A stretch of DNA of 64,000 nucleotides from Microcoleus sp. FACHB-68 (GCF_014695715.1 NZ_JACJOT010000006.1:186001-250000), one strand, 5' to 3'. Shown: positions 26,035 through 35,218, counted from the stretch's first letter. Numbers and translations are program-made. Notes: a model not told the origin generated them from the letters alone.

Positions 26035-27042
26035 ATGAAAGTGGCTGTTTTCAGCACCAAATCCTATGATCGCACGTTTTTGGAAGCCGCCAACGTGGGT
26101 CACGGACATGAGCTGGTCTATTTTGAACCGCGCTTAAATTTGACAACAAGCATTTTAGCCGGCGAGTGTCAATCAGTTTGCGTCTTCGTTCACGACCAGT
26201 TGGACGCGCCAACGATTCAACAACTTGCTAAAGGGGGAATTCGTCTAATTGCCCTGCGCTGTACCGGCTTCAATAACGTGGATCTCGCGGCGGCTAACGA
26301 GTGCGGGATCACCGTGTTGCGCGTCCCAGCTTACTCACCCTATGCCGTTGCAGAACACGCCGTTGGGCTAATTCTAACCCTCAACCGCAAGATTCACCGC
26401 GCCTATAACCGTGTGCGAGAAGGAAACTTTTCCCTCGATGGTTTATTAGGCTTCGATCTACACGGGCGAACCGTTGGCATCGCCGGCACTGGTAAAATTG
26501 GCGAGATTGTTGCCAGGATTCTGCACGGCTTTGGCACAAAACTGCTGGGATATGATGTCACACCCAACCCAGAATGCGAAAAACTCGGAATGCGCTATGT
26601 TTCGCTGCCCGAATTATTTGCCGGTTCTGATATCATCACCCTGCACTGCCCGCTGATGCCAGAAACTTACCATCTGATCAACGCCGAAGCCATCAGCCAG
26701 ATGAAAGCCGGTGTGATGATTGTCAACACCAGCCGGGGGGCGCTGATTGATACAGAAGCCGCCATTGAATCTCTTAAAGCCGGTAAAATCGGCTACCTCG
26801 CCTTAGATGTTTACGAACAAGAAGCCAACTTGTTCTTTGAAGATTTATCAAATCTCGTCATTCAGGACGACGTATTTCAACGCTTGCTGACATTTCCCAA
26901 CGTCCTGATCACCGGGCATCAGGCATTTTTCACCGAAACTGCCTTAAAAAATATCGCCGACACCACCATCGCTAACATCACAGACTTTGAAGCAGCGCGT
27001 CCTTGCCCAAATGCGGTTTCAGTTGATCGGTTAAGACCCTAA
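26035..27042 (+). CDS. D-2-hydroxyacid dehydrogenase, D-lactate dehydrogenase-like
   Basis: About 335 residues from ATG 26035, preceded by a GGGA ribosome site; an upstream in-frame start would add 15 unlikely residues. The NAD-binding loop is G-I-A-G-T-G-K-I-G (with G-x-G-x-x-G). The acidic residue after strand 2, G-Y-D-V, indicates NAD preference. Catalytic Arg is in N-T-S-R-G-A-L-I-D, Glu in D-V-Y-E-Q-E, and His in T-G-H-Q-A-F-F-T. The whole resembles fermentative LdhA/Ddh enzymes that reduce pyruvate to D-lactate, known in cyanobacteria. Confidence 0.9.
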   Translation: MKVAVFSTKSYDRTFLEAANVGHGHELVYFEPRLNLTTSILAGECQSVCVFVHDQLDAPTIQQLAKGGIRLIALRCTGFNNVDLAAANECGITVLRVPAYSPYAVAEHAVGLILTLNRKIHRAYNRVREGNFSLDGLLGFDLHGRTVGIAGTGKIGEIVARILHGFGTKLLGYDVTPNPECEKLGMRYVSLPELFAGSDIITLHCPLMPETYHLINAEAISQMKAGVMIVNTSRGALIDTEAAIESLKAGKIGYLALDVYEQEANLFFEDLSNLVIQDDVFQRLLTFPNVLITGHQAFFTETALKNIADTTIANITDFEAARPCPNAVSVDRLRP

Positions 27043-27355
27043 GCAGAGAAAACTTTACCCTTATGCCTCAACTTATCTTGACGGAATCCACCGCTTCGGC
27101 TCATTATAGCGGTGCAACTGGCACAGATGTGCTTGAGACTCAGTTTAGGGAAATTGAGCCGACTTTGGGTTAAAAAACTACCTCAAAGCCGATTAAGTTC
27201 CAACCCTAACAAAGCTATCCTTCTTGTAGACGCCCTGCGGGAGTATTCCTGTAGCGTCAGGATAGGCAGTCTTAATCACACTGCTACTGTTCAACTGCTG
27301 GTAAGAGTCTACTATCATCCAGCACTGACTACATTGTTATTCCCACGGTATCCTT
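27043..27355. other. Spacer upstream of the CAAD protein gene
   Basis: No credible gene was seen; an 84-codon plus-strand frame here has no family resemblance. The main feature is a nested hairpin at 27215-27265. A shorter potential hairpin (CCGC/GCGG) lies near 27090-27110. Confidence 0.4.
27215..27265 (+). repeat. Nested hairpin in the leader of the CAAD gene
   Basis: CTATCCT (27215-27221) pairs with AGGATAG (27259-27265), and GACGC (27229-27233) pairs with GCGTC (27254-27258). This gives a stem with one 7-nt asymmetric bulge. It lies about 90 nt before the CAAD start codon and could be a leader structure or a decayed intergenic repeat. Confidence 0.4.
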
Positions 27356-27802
27356 ATGAATCCTGAAAACCAACAATACACCTCCGACGTAGTGACTGAC
27401 ACCGATCTGCCCAGAATCGAGGTAAAAGTCGAAGAAGCCGGTGTCCTCGCAACGGTTAACTCTTCAGATGGAAATGGAATGGGAGATCAGTGGCAGCAAA
27501 TTAGAGATCAAGTTGTCCAAATTATCTCTGAACTGCCCAATTATGTGGCCGGCTTTTTTGCAGCCAACCAAAGACCGATTGTTAGCATTGGCTTAATCGT
27601 CGCCACTTTAGTCACAATCAAAGTGACCCTGGCTGTGCTCGATGCCATTAACGATATTCCGTTGCTGGCACCAACCTTTGAGTTAATTGGTCTTGGCTAC
27701 ACAGCTTGGTTTGTTAACCGCTTCTTGCTGCGTGCGGCAAATCGCCAAGAGTTATCTGAGGAAGTAAAAAACCTCAAAGATCAAGTCCTCGGTAGCAATT
27801 AG
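27356..27802 (+). CDS. CAAD/CURT1-domain thylakoid membrane protein
   Basis: A 148-residue protein. An acidic N-terminal tail (to about residue 60) is followed by an amphipathic helix and two hydrophobic segments (about 75-97 and 102-122). A C-terminal charged helix (Q-E-L-S-E-E-V-K-N-L-K-D-Q-V-L-G) completes it. This is the arrangement of the CAAD domain, related to CURT1/CurT, which bends thylakoid membranes; CAAD also occurs fused to some cyanobacterial aminoacyl-tRNA synthetases. Here it stands alone. It probably acts in thylakoid membrane shaping, by family inference. A strong terminator follows. Confidence 0.85.
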   Translation: MNPENQQYTSDVVTDTDLPRIEVKVEEAGVLATVNSSDGNGMGDQWQQIRDQVVQIISELPNYVAGFFAANQRPIVSIGLIVATLVTIKVTLAVLDAINDIPLLAPTFELIGLGYTAWFVNRFLLRAANRQELSEEVKNLKDQVLGSN

Positions 27803-27822
27803 CCGAAGCCCTAAGAAACGAT

Positions 27823-27869
27823 AAAAGGTAAAAGGGAGAAGAAAAAATTCTTTTGCCTTTTACCTTTTT
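27823..27869 (+). terminator. Long-stem terminator after the CAAD gene
   Basis: AAAAGGTAAAAGG (27823-27835) and CCTTTTACCTTTT (27856-27868) form a perfect 13-bp stem ending in a T-run. The AAAAGGTAAAAGG hairpin type is a common intergenic element in cyanobacteria. Confidence 0.8.
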
Positions 27870-28113
27870 CTTTGTGAATGCTTATTTCTGAAATGAATAA
27901 TAAAGATAATTTAAAATTCAGCAATAAAGTTTTTTAAAAGTATTTTAATCAAATTATATTTGATACTTTTAATTCAGTTAAATAATTTTATTTTGTGCGA
28001 TTCCTGTGAATGGCCGGCCTACTAATTTGTCTCTGCATCTTCCCATTCCTTTTGATTGCGGCTAAGGAAATAGCAGCTAAGGTTCAGCGCTAAAATGAAT
28101 ACCGGCTAGCCCT
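27870..28113. other. AT-rich spacer, nothing recognised
   Basis: The segment between the CAAD terminator and the small acyl-carrier-like gene is AT-rich, with no coding frame, tRNA or repeat family member that I can support. Confidence 0.4.
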
Positions 28114-28539
28114 CTAAGCCGGCTTGACAGCCAGGAGTTGAGCATTGAGAAACTTGACAAATTCCTCTATCGTCGTCAGGTTATATATCTCAAATTCCTC
28201 GCTGATATCCACCCCAAAACAAGAGAAAAAATCGTCATACAAAGTCAGATGCCAGTCAAAGCAACACACAAGCGTGATCTGTAAGTCTCGCTCTAAATGA
28301 TCCTTCGGTTGTACCCTGGACATTTTCACCCCAGAGTATTTTTCTAGATGAGTGTAAACAAAGGCAACCACCGGCTTAGAAACGCCATAAGTTTGCCAAT
28401 AAAATTCAAACCACTCATCCAACGTCAGGGCAGGACGATGGCGTAATGCTGTATTGACCTGCTGCCTCAATTGAACATCTGGACTCAGGTCAGTATAGGT
28501 GCTGACACTGATAAAGAAATTTTTGAGCTTTCGCCACAT
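28114..28539 (-). CDS. Small protein with acyl-carrier-like (DUF1493-like) C-terminus, tentative
   Basis: A 141-residue acidic protein. The C-terminal part resembles the DUF1493/acyl-carrier-like helical pattern: V-Q-P-K-D-H-L-E-R-D-L, then D-D-F-F-S-C-F-G-V-D-I-S, then T-I-E-E-F-V-K-F-L. The conserved serine of true carrier proteins is not placed convincingly. The N-terminal half has aromatic-rich L-D-E-W-F-E-F-Y-W. I do not recognise a characterised homolog. It sits alone upstream of the SLH gene on the minus strand. Confidence 0.6.
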   Translation of the reverse strand: MWRKLKNFFISVSTYTDLSPDVQLRQQVNTALRHRPALTLDEWFEFYWQTYGVSKPVVAFVYTHLEKYSGVKMSRVQPKDHLERDLQITLVCCFDWHLTLYDDFFSCFGVDISEEFEIYNLTTIEEFVKFLNAQLLAVKPA

Positions 28540-28679
28540 CTGTAAGGAAAACCAATTGCATAAATTAAAACTTTTCTTTAGTATTCCCAGCTAAGCAATA
28601 AGCTATCAGCCAGCAGAAACCCAAAGATAAAAGTCCTTTATTTATGCTTGAGAGTTCGCCAACAGTGGCCAAGACTTCA

Positions 28680-29705
28680 CTACTTAGCCGGCTTTTTAGG
28701 CGGTTTCTTTTCCGCCTGCCCGTCGATTACCAAGGCTTTATAAATCACATCTGCAATATCAGCACGGCTGGCATTTTGAGTGGGATTGAGAAGCTTGGCA
28801 TTAGGATTTCTGAACACAAGGCCCATTTCAGTTGCCGCCGCTACCTTCGCCCGCGCATTTTTGGGAATTTTATCCGCGTCTTGATAAACCTTCAAAATTT
28901 TAGCGGGGTCAGATTTCGGCTTTAGCCCCAAGCCATTCGCCAAAGAAACCAAGACATCTACACGCGTCATCGGTTGGTAGGGCTTCAGCAGTGGCGGTTC
29001 CGCGCTCAAAAATCCGCTGCGTGTCGCTTGTTCAATCTTTGAGGCAGCCCAGTGATTAGAGGGCACATCCGTAAATTTAGCGGCAGGGCGAGTTGATTTG
29101 GCTTTGAATGTTTTGGAGACAATGGCAGCAAATTCAGCCCGCGTCACCGGCTTCGTGGGGCGATAGGTATTATCGACAAAGCCAGCAACAATCCCACGCT
29201 GGGCGATAGAGTTGACAAAAGGACGCGCCCAAAAGGCTTTTGGAACATCCCGAAAAATGTCCGAATCAACAGAAGCCATCACCGGCAGCGTTTTAACCGG
29301 CAGAGAACTCGACGGCGAGGCAGCCGATTTTTCAGGTTTTGCCCCCGGCTTCGGCTTTGCCGTTGGGGCTAACTTTTGGGGAGTAGGGATTGCCACTATG
29401 GCTGCCGGTACGGGAGTTGCCGGCACTGCAACAGGCTTAGGAGCCGGTGGTTCAGACAAGCTAGACTGACGCCCAGCCGGTTGTGGCACCTCTTCCGTCT
29501 CCCTGGTTGGATCGACTTGCAACTGCGGAGATGGGGACGGAGACTGAGTCGGAAATTGCTCAAAAAACTTGGGATCGTCTCGCATCAAAGACACCAAGAG
29601 AATGGTGCCAATGGTGGAAAAAGTCACAACAATCGCAATTAGCTCATCAAACCCTAGAGGATTATCTCGCGGAGACCGGGGATCGGAAGGAGGTAAATTG
29701 CTCAT
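28680..29705 (-). CDS. S-layer homology (SLH) domain protein with N-terminal anchor
   Basis: About 341 residues from ATG 29705; the upstream in-frame codon at 29714 is GTG. A single transmembrane helix lies at about residues 22-42 (L-I-A-I-V-V-T-F-S-T-I-G-T-I-L-L-V). It is followed by a long Pro/Ala/Ser/Lys-rich linker (about 50-150). Three SLH-type repeats then run from I-F-R-D-V-P (about 155), through F-T-D-V-P-S-N-H-W-A, to a third starting V-Y-Q-D-A-D-K-I. The conserved T-R-A-E-F-A is present. It probably tethers the cytoplasmic membrane to the peptidoglycan or envelope polymer. Confidence 0.85.
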   Translation of the reverse strand: MSNLPPSDPRSPRDNPLGFDELIAIVVTFSTIGTILLVSLMRDDPKFFEQFPTQSPSPSPQLQVDPTRETEEVPQPAGRQSSLSEPPAPKPVAVPATPVPAAIVAIPTPQKLAPTAKPKPGAKPEKSAASPSSSLPVKTLPVMASVDSDIFRDVPKAFWARPFVNSIAQRGIVAGFVDNTYRPTKPVTRAEFAAIVSKTFKAKSTRPAAKFTDVPSNHWAASKIEQATRSGFLSAEPPLLKPYQPMTRVDVLVSLANGLGLKPKSDPAKILKVYQDADKIPKNARAKVAAATEMGLVFRNPNAKLLNPTQNASRADIADVIYKALVIDGQAEKKPPKKPAK

Positions 29706-29841
29706 CGCAAACACTCACTTAGCTAATAACCTTACAATTCAGACTAGAGACTGTCGCTGAGGTGCGCCTCAGTATTCCTTAGACTTTAAGCGATCAACCG
29801 TCTCACGTCTAGGGATGAGGAGCATTGGGCTTTTGTTGTAC

Positions 29842-29879
29842 TGAATTACCACAAGCCTTGGATCGTTTGTGGTAATTCA
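29842..29879. repeat. 13-bp perfect inverted repeat downstream of aroA
   Basis: TGAATTACCACAA (29842-29854) and its exact complement TTGTGGTAATTCA (29867-29879) enclose a 12-nt loop. It lies between the aroA stop and the SLH gene start. No T-run follows on the minus strand, so it may be an unusual terminator, a processing site or an operator for the SLH gene. Confidence 0.55.
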
Positions 29880-29959
29880 CCACGTCTGTAGCTGTGCCGG
29901 TGCGATGGGGCATGGTTAATAAATCCTAGAAGAAGACTCACCCACTCGCCCCCTCGCCC

Positions 29960-31309
29960 CTATCCCTCACGACAGATCTGTTGCAGCGTAGCGGTGAAGT
30001 TTGGGTAGGAGATGGCTGCCGCCTCAGCACGATTGATGGTGGTGGTGCCGGCAGCATTAAGACCGGCAATTGCCAAACTCATCGCCACCCGGTGATCATC
30101 ATGGCTGTCTACCTCAGCGCCGGTAAGGGGTGTGCCGCCGGTAATTTCCAACCCGTCGGGCAATTCTGTAACGCGAGCACCGAGTCGGTTAAGCTGATGC
30201 GCCATGACTGCCAGCCGGTCACTTTCTTTGACGCGCAACTCCGCCGCATCTCGAATCACGGTTGTGCCCTGAGCAAATGCCGCTGCTACGGCCAAAATTG
30301 GAATTTCATCAATTAAACGCGGAATCAGATCGCCGGCAATTTCACAGGCTTTGAGCTGCCGGTAACGCACTCGCAGATCGGCTACCGGCTCACCGGCAAC
30401 TTCCCGCTGATTTTGCAACTCAATATCCGCCTCCATCATTGCCAACGCTTCCAGAATGCCGGTGCGCGTCGGGTTGACGCCGACATTTTCGATGACTAAA
30501 TCTGAATCTGGCACAATCGAGCCGGCAACCAGCCAAAACGCTGCTGAACTAATATCTCCCGGCACAATCACAGGTTGACCATGCAGTTGAGCCGGCCCGG
30601 TAATCGTGACACTGTGGGTTTCGGGATCGATGCTTAGTTGTGCCCCAAATGCCCGTAGCATTCGCTCACTGTGATCGCGCGAGAGGGCCGGCTCTGTCAC
30701 CGTTGTTTCGCCCTCTGTCATTAAGCCGGCGAGTAAGATACAAGATTTAACCTGAGCTGAAGCAATGGGCGAATGGTAGTGAATCGGTCGTAAATGCTGG
30801 CCTTGGATGGCCAAGGGTGCGAGGTTGCCATCTTGGCGTCCCCAAATTTGGGCACCCATCTGGCGCAGCGGCTTAACCACGCGAGACATTGGACGGGATC
30901 GCAAAGAAGCATCGCCCGTGACGGTAAAAAATTGACCGGGGTGGCCGGCTAATAAGCCCAACATTAAGCGAATCGTCGTACCAGAATTGCCGGCATCGAG
31001 TATATTAGCCGGTTCGAGTAGCCGGCCAATGCCGGCACCTTGCACCCGCACCCGCTCAGTGTTGAGTTCAGAAATCTCTGCCCCTAAAGCCCGGAAACAG
31101 CTCGCTGTACTGCGGGGATCTTCTCCCAAAAGCAGCCCCTCTACGGTGGTTTCTCCTTGCGCGATTGCACCTAACATTAAAGCGCGGTGAGAGATAGACT
31201 TATCCCCCGGCACCCGGATACTACCTTGGAGGGATAAACTGGCGTTCGCTTTTTGAATAAGCAACTGTTGGGATTCGGGGGTTTCCACGATCACGATAGA
31301 GGTTGCCAT
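29960..31309 (-). CDS. aroA: 3-phosphoshikimate 1-carboxyvinyltransferase (EPSP synthase)
   Basis: AroA joins PEP to shikimate-3-phosphate in the sixth step of the shikimate pathway. The 449-residue protein has the N-terminal P-G-D-K-S-I-S-H-R (34-42) and the PEP-binding [11 protein letters not shown]. Also present are [15 protein letters not shown] and the C-terminal R-V-K-E-S-D-R and D-H-R-V-A-M-S. Sequence style is that of the class seen in cyanobacteria and in glyphosate-tolerant bacterial enzymes. Tolerance is not claimed. It pairs functionally with aroE elsewhere in the window. Confidence 0.95.
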   Translation of the reverse strand: MATSIVIVETPESQQLLIQKANASLSLQGSIRVPGDKSISHRALMLGAIAQGETTVEGLLLGEDPRSTASCFRALGAEISELNTERVRVQGAGIGRLLEPANILDAGNSGTTIRLMLGLLAGHPGQFFTVTGDASLRSRPMSRVVKPLRQMGAQIWGRQDGNLAPLAIQGQHLRPIHYHSPIASAQVKSCILLAGLMTEGETTVTEPALSRDHSERMLRAFGAQLSIDPETHSVTITGPAQLHGQPVIVPGDISSAAFWLVAGSIVPDSDLVIENVGVNPTRTGILEALAMMEADIELQNQREVAGEPVADLRVRYRQLKACEIAGDLIPRLIDEIPILAVAAAFAQGTTVIRDAAELRVKESDRLAVMAHQLNRLGARVTELPDGLEITGGTPLTGAEVDSHDDHRVAMSLAIAGLNAAGTTTINRAEAAAISYPNFTATLQQICREG

Positions 31310-31513
31310 TGGGATAGACTGATGAAGGACGGCGCTAGTAATCCTACCGTTTTCTTAGCCCAACTGGGGCTTCTCTGTTATTAGTTGTTAGCCGGCAGCC
31401 CTCATCCCTCAGCCGTCAGCCCTAGGGACACGGCACGGCAGCGCCCCCAATCGCCGATCTCGAATTGCTAAAATCAAACCTCACAACTCATTCCTCACAA
31501 CTCTTCACCTGCT

Positions 31514-32002
31514 ATGCTGACGCATCATCGCAAACCCGTCTGCCTATCGGTGGTGTCCACAGACTTACCTTTTTGGTCTGTGGTGGAAACAGCCGCCACG
31601 CTTTATCAAAAAGATCGCGAGCGGTTTCATTTACTGTTAAGCGAACCCGTTATTTCTGACCGAGATCCTGTCACTGTAGCGCCAGAGGTTGCCACCTTGC
31701 CGGCAAAAACCTCGCGGTTGTTGTGGTTAGAAATCTCACCTTATCGAGTGATTATGACGATGCAGGGCAATGGTCAATTTAGTTATCGCCATCTCTGGGA
31801 ACGTGGGATGTATGGAATCAGTCGCTACTGGCTCCAAAGCGACTCGTTAGGAGCCAATAGCCAAATGCGTCTGCGTAACTTCACCCGAAACTTGACATTA
31901 ATCGGTAAACCTTTACCAGAACACGTTCGTTTAGAATACGAGCTATGGGCAGAAAAAGTGCAGCTCGGTCGCTACATTTTAAATTTGGATATCCATCACT
32001 AA
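31514..32002 (+). CDS. Conserved hypothetical protein, 162 residues
   Basis: A soluble protein of mixed alpha/beta composition with no signal peptide or membrane segment. Notable stretches are S-T-D-L-P-F-W-S-V-V-E-T-A-A near the start, W-L-E-I-S-P-Y-R-V-I-M-T-M, and L-R-N-F-T-R-N-L-T-L-I-G. I do not recognise a family. Its stop codon overlaps by 4 nt the stop of the convergent lipoprotein gene, so the two transcripts must overlap unless terminated inside coding sequence. Confidence 0.65.
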   Translation: MLTHHRKPVCLSVVSTDLPFWSVVETAATLYQKDRERFHLLLSEPVISDRDPVTVAPEVATLPAKTSRLLWLEISPYRVIMTMQGNGQFSYRHLWERGMYGISRYWLQSDSLGANSQMRLRNFTRNLTLIGKPLPEHVRLEYELWAEKVQLGRYILNLDIHH

Positions 32003-32475
32003 TTGCTCTTGCCGCCGCAGTAGCTGTTGATTTCCGTTGCTAGCACATCTGCTTTCTGAGCGGCTTGTTCTGCGGCTTTGCCGGCGGCTTCTACTTCTGT
32101 TTTGGCTTTTTGCACTTGTTGTACACCGGCTTGGGTAGGCTGCGCGGCGCTAGCAGTCCCCAAAGCTTTACCCGTGGTGCGAAATGCCTTGCCGAGATCC
32201 TGATAAATTTGGGAAAAGCGGCTCTGAAATCCTTTGAGTTTTTCGTCTTTTAACTTGACGGTTTCCAGTTCTTTGGTTATTTTATCGAGATCCTCCGCCA
32301 GCTTATTTGCAGCCGCCGCATCATTGCCTTTAAAGTTTGTTACCAGACCGTGCCCTTTGTTGATAGCCTCAATGAGTGTATTGCATTCGGCTACTTTGTT
32401 ATTGCCGCAGCCAGCAACCAATACAACAACAGCAGCGCTAACAGAAATTAAGGAAGATTTAGACAGCAAGTGCAT
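31999..32475 (-). CDS. Small helical lipoprotein
   Basis: A 158-residue protein with a lipoprotein signal: hydrophobic residues 6-22 ending V-A-G-C, so the cysteine at about 23 would be lipidated. The mature part is a long, Ala/Lys/Glu/Gln-rich helical or coiled-coil region with two cysteines (C-N-T-L-I and S-Y-C-G-G) at its two ends, which might pair. Proteins of this design occur widely in cyanobacteria with no assigned function. It converges on, and overlaps at the stops with, the preceding gene. Confidence 0.75.
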   Translation of the reverse strand: MHLLSKSSLISVSAAVVVLVAGCGNNKVAECNTLIEAINKGHGLVTNFKGNDAAAANKLAEDLDKITKELETVKLKDEKLKGFQSRFSQIYQDLGKAFRTTGKALGTASAAQPTQAGVQQVQKAKTEVEAAGKAAEQAAQKADVLATEINSYCGGKSN

Positions 32476-32936
32476 TAATGCGCTCCTAGCGAATTGGTGA
32501 ATGAAACTGACGCTTTAGAATGAAGTACAGCAATTAGCAGCCCTGGTAAAGCCAAAATCATATCAACCAACCAAGCGCAAGTAAAGCCAGGGGAATGGGC
32601 GGGGATCAGGTAAAGACGAAGGGGAGAAAAGAACAGGGGAATCGGGAAATCGGAAAAGCTCCGTACTCGATGTATATAAATTTACAAACCTTGGGGTGCT
32701 CTGCAAATCGTTCAAGCTGACTATTAGTAATTAAATCGTTGAAATCGCTGACAGCTAAATTCTTCTCTCTCTAGTAGCAGATGCCAATCCACGGCAGATA
32801 GGTTATGCCAAAAGAGGGGATCGCCCCAGCCGGCAACGGTGTTCAAATCCAATTCGGGTGGGGCAAGGTGTGGGGGCATTTCTTCAATAACACTGCGGTG
32901 TAATTAACTCAAGGCTGTAGTTGGAGACTGTATAAC
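32476..32936. other. Divergent spacer without recognised genes
   Basis: The segment separates the lipoprotein gene and the Rieske-tailed oxidoreductase gene. A GTTCAAATCC string near 32839 looks like a tRNA T-arm but no acceptor or anticodon stem can be formed around it. I see no other element. Confidence 0.4.
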
Positions 32937-34487
32937 ATGACATTACCAAACCAACCGCTATCTTTTTGGCGCAAGACGACTGCCGAGACACATTTTCCCC
33001 AACTGATTACAGATATTTCAGTGGATGTGACAATTGTGGGTGCCGGCATCACCGGCTTAACAACGGCGCTTCTGCTTAAACGTGCCGGTTTGAAAGTGGC
33101 CGTTATTGAAGCCTTTAAAATTGGCCACGGCACCACCGGCTCAACGACTGCTCACCTCAGCGAAGTCCCGGATGCCGGTTATCAAACGCTGATTTCTAAT
33201 TTCGGAAAAGAAAATACCCGCTTAGTCGCCCAATCTCGCCGCGCTGCCATTGAATTAATTGCCGGTTTTGTGGCACAAGGGCAAATCGCCTGCCACTTCC
33301 AGCGCGTTCCCGGATATCTCTACACCGAATCACGGGAAGAGATTGAGTATCTTCAAGAAGAAGTGCAAGCCGCCAATAACCTGGGTGTCACTGCCAGCTT
33401 AACCACAGACGTTCCCCTGCCGTTCCCACTCCACGCCGGCATCTTATTTCCCAATCAAGCTCAGTTCCACCCGATGGAATATCTCCACGCACTTGCCGGT
33501 GCCATTGAGGGCGATGGCTGCCACATTTTTGAGCGCACTCGCGTTACCGATATCACCGACGACGTGCCTTGCCGAGTTTACACCGACCGGGGCAGCGTCA
33601 AAGCGCAAAACGTGATTCTCGCCACCCACACTCCGATCCACGACTTGTTCCACCTGCCAGACTTGTTGTTAATGACGACTAAAATCGCCGCCTATCGCTC
33701 TTATGTACTGGGCGTGCGGTTGGTAGAAAAGCGTTTTGGCCCCACTTCCCCGATTCCTGTGGGACTCTTTTGGGACACGGCAGAACCCTATCATTACACC
33801 CGCACTCACACAGACAGTGCCGGCCAAATTTTGCTGGTTGGGGGTGAAGACCACAAAACCGGCCAGGATGTGGATACTGAGGCGTGCTTTCAGCGCTTAG
33901 AAGAGTATGTGCGCGGTCGCTATGAAGTCAGCTCGATTGATTGCAAATGGTCAGCCCAATTATACGAGCCGGTGGACGGGTTGCCGTTTATTGGGAAGCC
34001 GGGTGTTCACTCGCATCTGTATATTGCCACCGGCTATTCGGGCAATGGTATTACCTTCGGGACGGTTGCGGCGATGCTTTTAGCGGATCTGGTTCAAGGC
34101 AAACCGAATCCCTGGCGCGACGTGTATGATCCCAATCGGGTGCCGGTTGCCGGTGCGTCTCGGTTGATGACAGAAAATTTGAATGTGGCTACGCACTTAA
34201 TTGCGGATCGGTTCAAGTCTGATGCCAGCCGGTTGTCGGAGGTGCGACCGAATGAGGGCAAAATTGTTGATGTCAACGGGGAGAAATTAGCCATTTACCG
34301 GGATGAAGCCGGCACGATTCATGCCCTTTCGCCGGTGTGCAGCCACGCCACCTGCATTGTGCATTGGAACAATACGGAAAAAAGCTGGGATTGTCCTTGC
34401 CACGGAGGCCGGTATAGTCCCACAGGCCAAGTGCTGAACGGCCCGCCGATCAATGGTTTGCAGCCTAAAAAAATCGCTCAAATTTAG
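32937..34487 (+). CDS. FAD-dependent oxidoreductase (DAO family) with C-terminal Rieske domain
   Basis: A 516-residue fusion. The N-terminal D-amino-acid/glycine oxidase-type FAD domain starts with V-T-I-V-G-A-G-I-T-G-L-T-T-A (about 31-44). It continues through G-T-T-G-S-T-T-A-H-L to a C-terminal F-I-G-K-P-G and A-T-G-Y-S-G-N-G-I-T-F-G-T segment. A Rieske [2Fe-2S] domain follows, with C468-x-H470 and C486-x-x-H489. Such fusions occur in cyanobacteria and many bacteria. They are assumed to move electrons between a flavin substrate oxidation and the cluster, but the substrate is unknown. The 3' end of this gene is duplicated 0.7 kb downstream. Confidence 0.9.
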   Translation: MTLPNQPLSFWRKTTAETHFPQLITDISVDVTIVGAGITGLTTALLLKRAGLKVAVIEAFKIGHGTTGSTTAHLSEVPDAGYQTLISNFGKENTRLVAQSRRAAIELIAGFVAQGQIACHFQRVPGYLYTESREEIEYLQEEVQAANNLGVTASLTTDVPLPFPLHAGILFPNQAQFHPMEYLHALAGAIEGDGCHIFERTRVTDITDDVPCRVYTDRGSVKAQNVILATHTPIHDLFHLPDLLLMTTKIAAYRSYVLGVRLVEKRFGPTSPIPVGLFWDTAEPYHYTRTHTDSAGQILLVGGEDHKTGQDVDTEACFQRLEEYVRGRYEVSSIDCKWSAQLYEPVDGLPFIGKPGVHSHLYIATGYSGNGITFGTVAAMLLADLVQGKPNPWRDVYDPNRVPVAGASRLMTENLNVATHLIADRFKSDASRLSEVRPNEGKIVDVNGEKLAIYRDEAGTIHALSPVCSHATCIVHWNNTEKSWDCPCHGGRYSPTGQVLNGPPINGLQPKKIAQI

Positions 34488-34536
34488 CTGTTTTGTATTA
34501 CAAAATACTGCGCTTAGAGGTTGTGCCGGCAGCCTT
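34377..34536 (+). repeat. Direct repeat, copy 1 (end of Rieske gene and downstream)
   Basis: This covers the last part of the Rieske coding region plus about 50 bp downstream. It recurs with high similarity at 35059-35218, offset by 682 bp. The shared sequence continues past the stop codon to GTGCCGGCAGCCTTT in both copies. Confidence 0.85.
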
Positions 34537-34587
34537 TGTGATCGCTTGATCGATTTGTTCTAAAGCCTCTCCGTCGGCACGCCGCCC

Positions 34588-35040
34588 TTAAGCTACCTTA
34601 CCTAAGCGCATATGCAATAAAGGAAACGGTTTGCCGGTGCTATCCAACTCCGAGCGCCCTTCTACCTCGAACCCCATCCGCTTATAGAACTCTAGTGCCT
34701 CTTCATTCTGCTCGTTCACATCAACCTTTGTCGCACCGAGCTTCTTGACAGCATACTCTAGCAGTTGGCGTCCGATCCCCTGGCGCATCCACATTGGATG
34801 GATGAACAGCATCTCGACCTTGCCCTCCGCCACGCCAACGAAGCCGGCTACTTGACCGGCCTCATCACGCACGCAAACCAGATCCGCTATATGTGGAAGC
34901 TCATTACTTATCAGCGGCTTGAAGAACTGGATGTCAGCTTCGGAAAGGAACAGGTGTGTTTCGCGGACGGAGGCTTCCCACACTTCGACGACGCGCGGGA
35001 AGTCTTCCTGATTGACTGGAGAGATGCGTTCTTGCGGCAT
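34588..35040 (-). CDS. GNAT family N-acetyltransferase
   Basis: A 150-residue acetyltransferase starting MPQERISPVNQEDF at 35040, with an AGGG ribosome site 5 nt upstream. The acetyl-CoA motif is visible as M-L-F-I-H-P-M-W-M-R-Q-G-I-G-R-Q-L-L (R/Q-x-x-G-x-G/A type). Motif B follows as N-E-E-A-L-E-F-Y-K-R-M-G-F. It resembles YjaB/PA4866-like small GNAT enzymes; the acceptor is unknown. The gene is inserted, antisense, between two copies of the Rieske gene tail. A longer start at 35085 would read into that duplicated DNA and is rejected. Confidence 0.85.
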   Translation of the reverse strand: MPQERISPVNQEDFPRVVEVWEASVRETHLFLSEADIQFFKPLISNELPHIADLVCVRDEAGQVAGFVGVAEGKVEMLFIHPMWMRQGIGRQLLEYAVKKLGATKVDVNEQNEEALEFYKRMGFEVEGRSELDSTGKPFPLLHMRLGKVA

Positions 35041-35058
35041 ATTGCCCTTCACCTTACA

Positions 35059-35184
35059 GAAAAAAGCTGGGATTGTCCCTGCCACGGAGGCCGGTATAGC
35101 CCCACCGGCAAACCATTGAACGGCCCGCCGCTCAATGGTTTGCCGCCTAAAAAATCACTCAGTTTTAGCTATTTTGTATTATAA
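35059..35184 (+). pseudogene. Orphan duplicate of the Rieske domain C-terminus
   Basis: In frame it encodes E-K-S-W-D-C-P-C-H-G-G-R-Y-S-P-T-G followed by a diverged tail and TAA. This matches the last 40 residues of the Rieske-tailed oxidoreductase, including the second cluster-ligand motif C-P-C-H. The rest of the gene is missing. It is too short to bind a cluster. Confidence 0.85.
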
Positions 35185-35218
35185 AATACTGCGATTGCAG
35201 ATTGTGCCGGCAGCCTTT
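35059..35218 (+). repeat. Direct repeat, copy 2
   Basis: Second copy of the segment at 34377-34536; it includes the coding remnant and the matching downstream sequence through GTGCCGGCAGCCTTT. The left edge lies about 19 bp upstream of the GNAT start codon. Confidence 0.85.

Noticed and set aside
32825-32860. GTTCAAATCC resembling a tRNA T-arm
   Set aside because: No cloverleaf upstream and no plausible anticodon loop.
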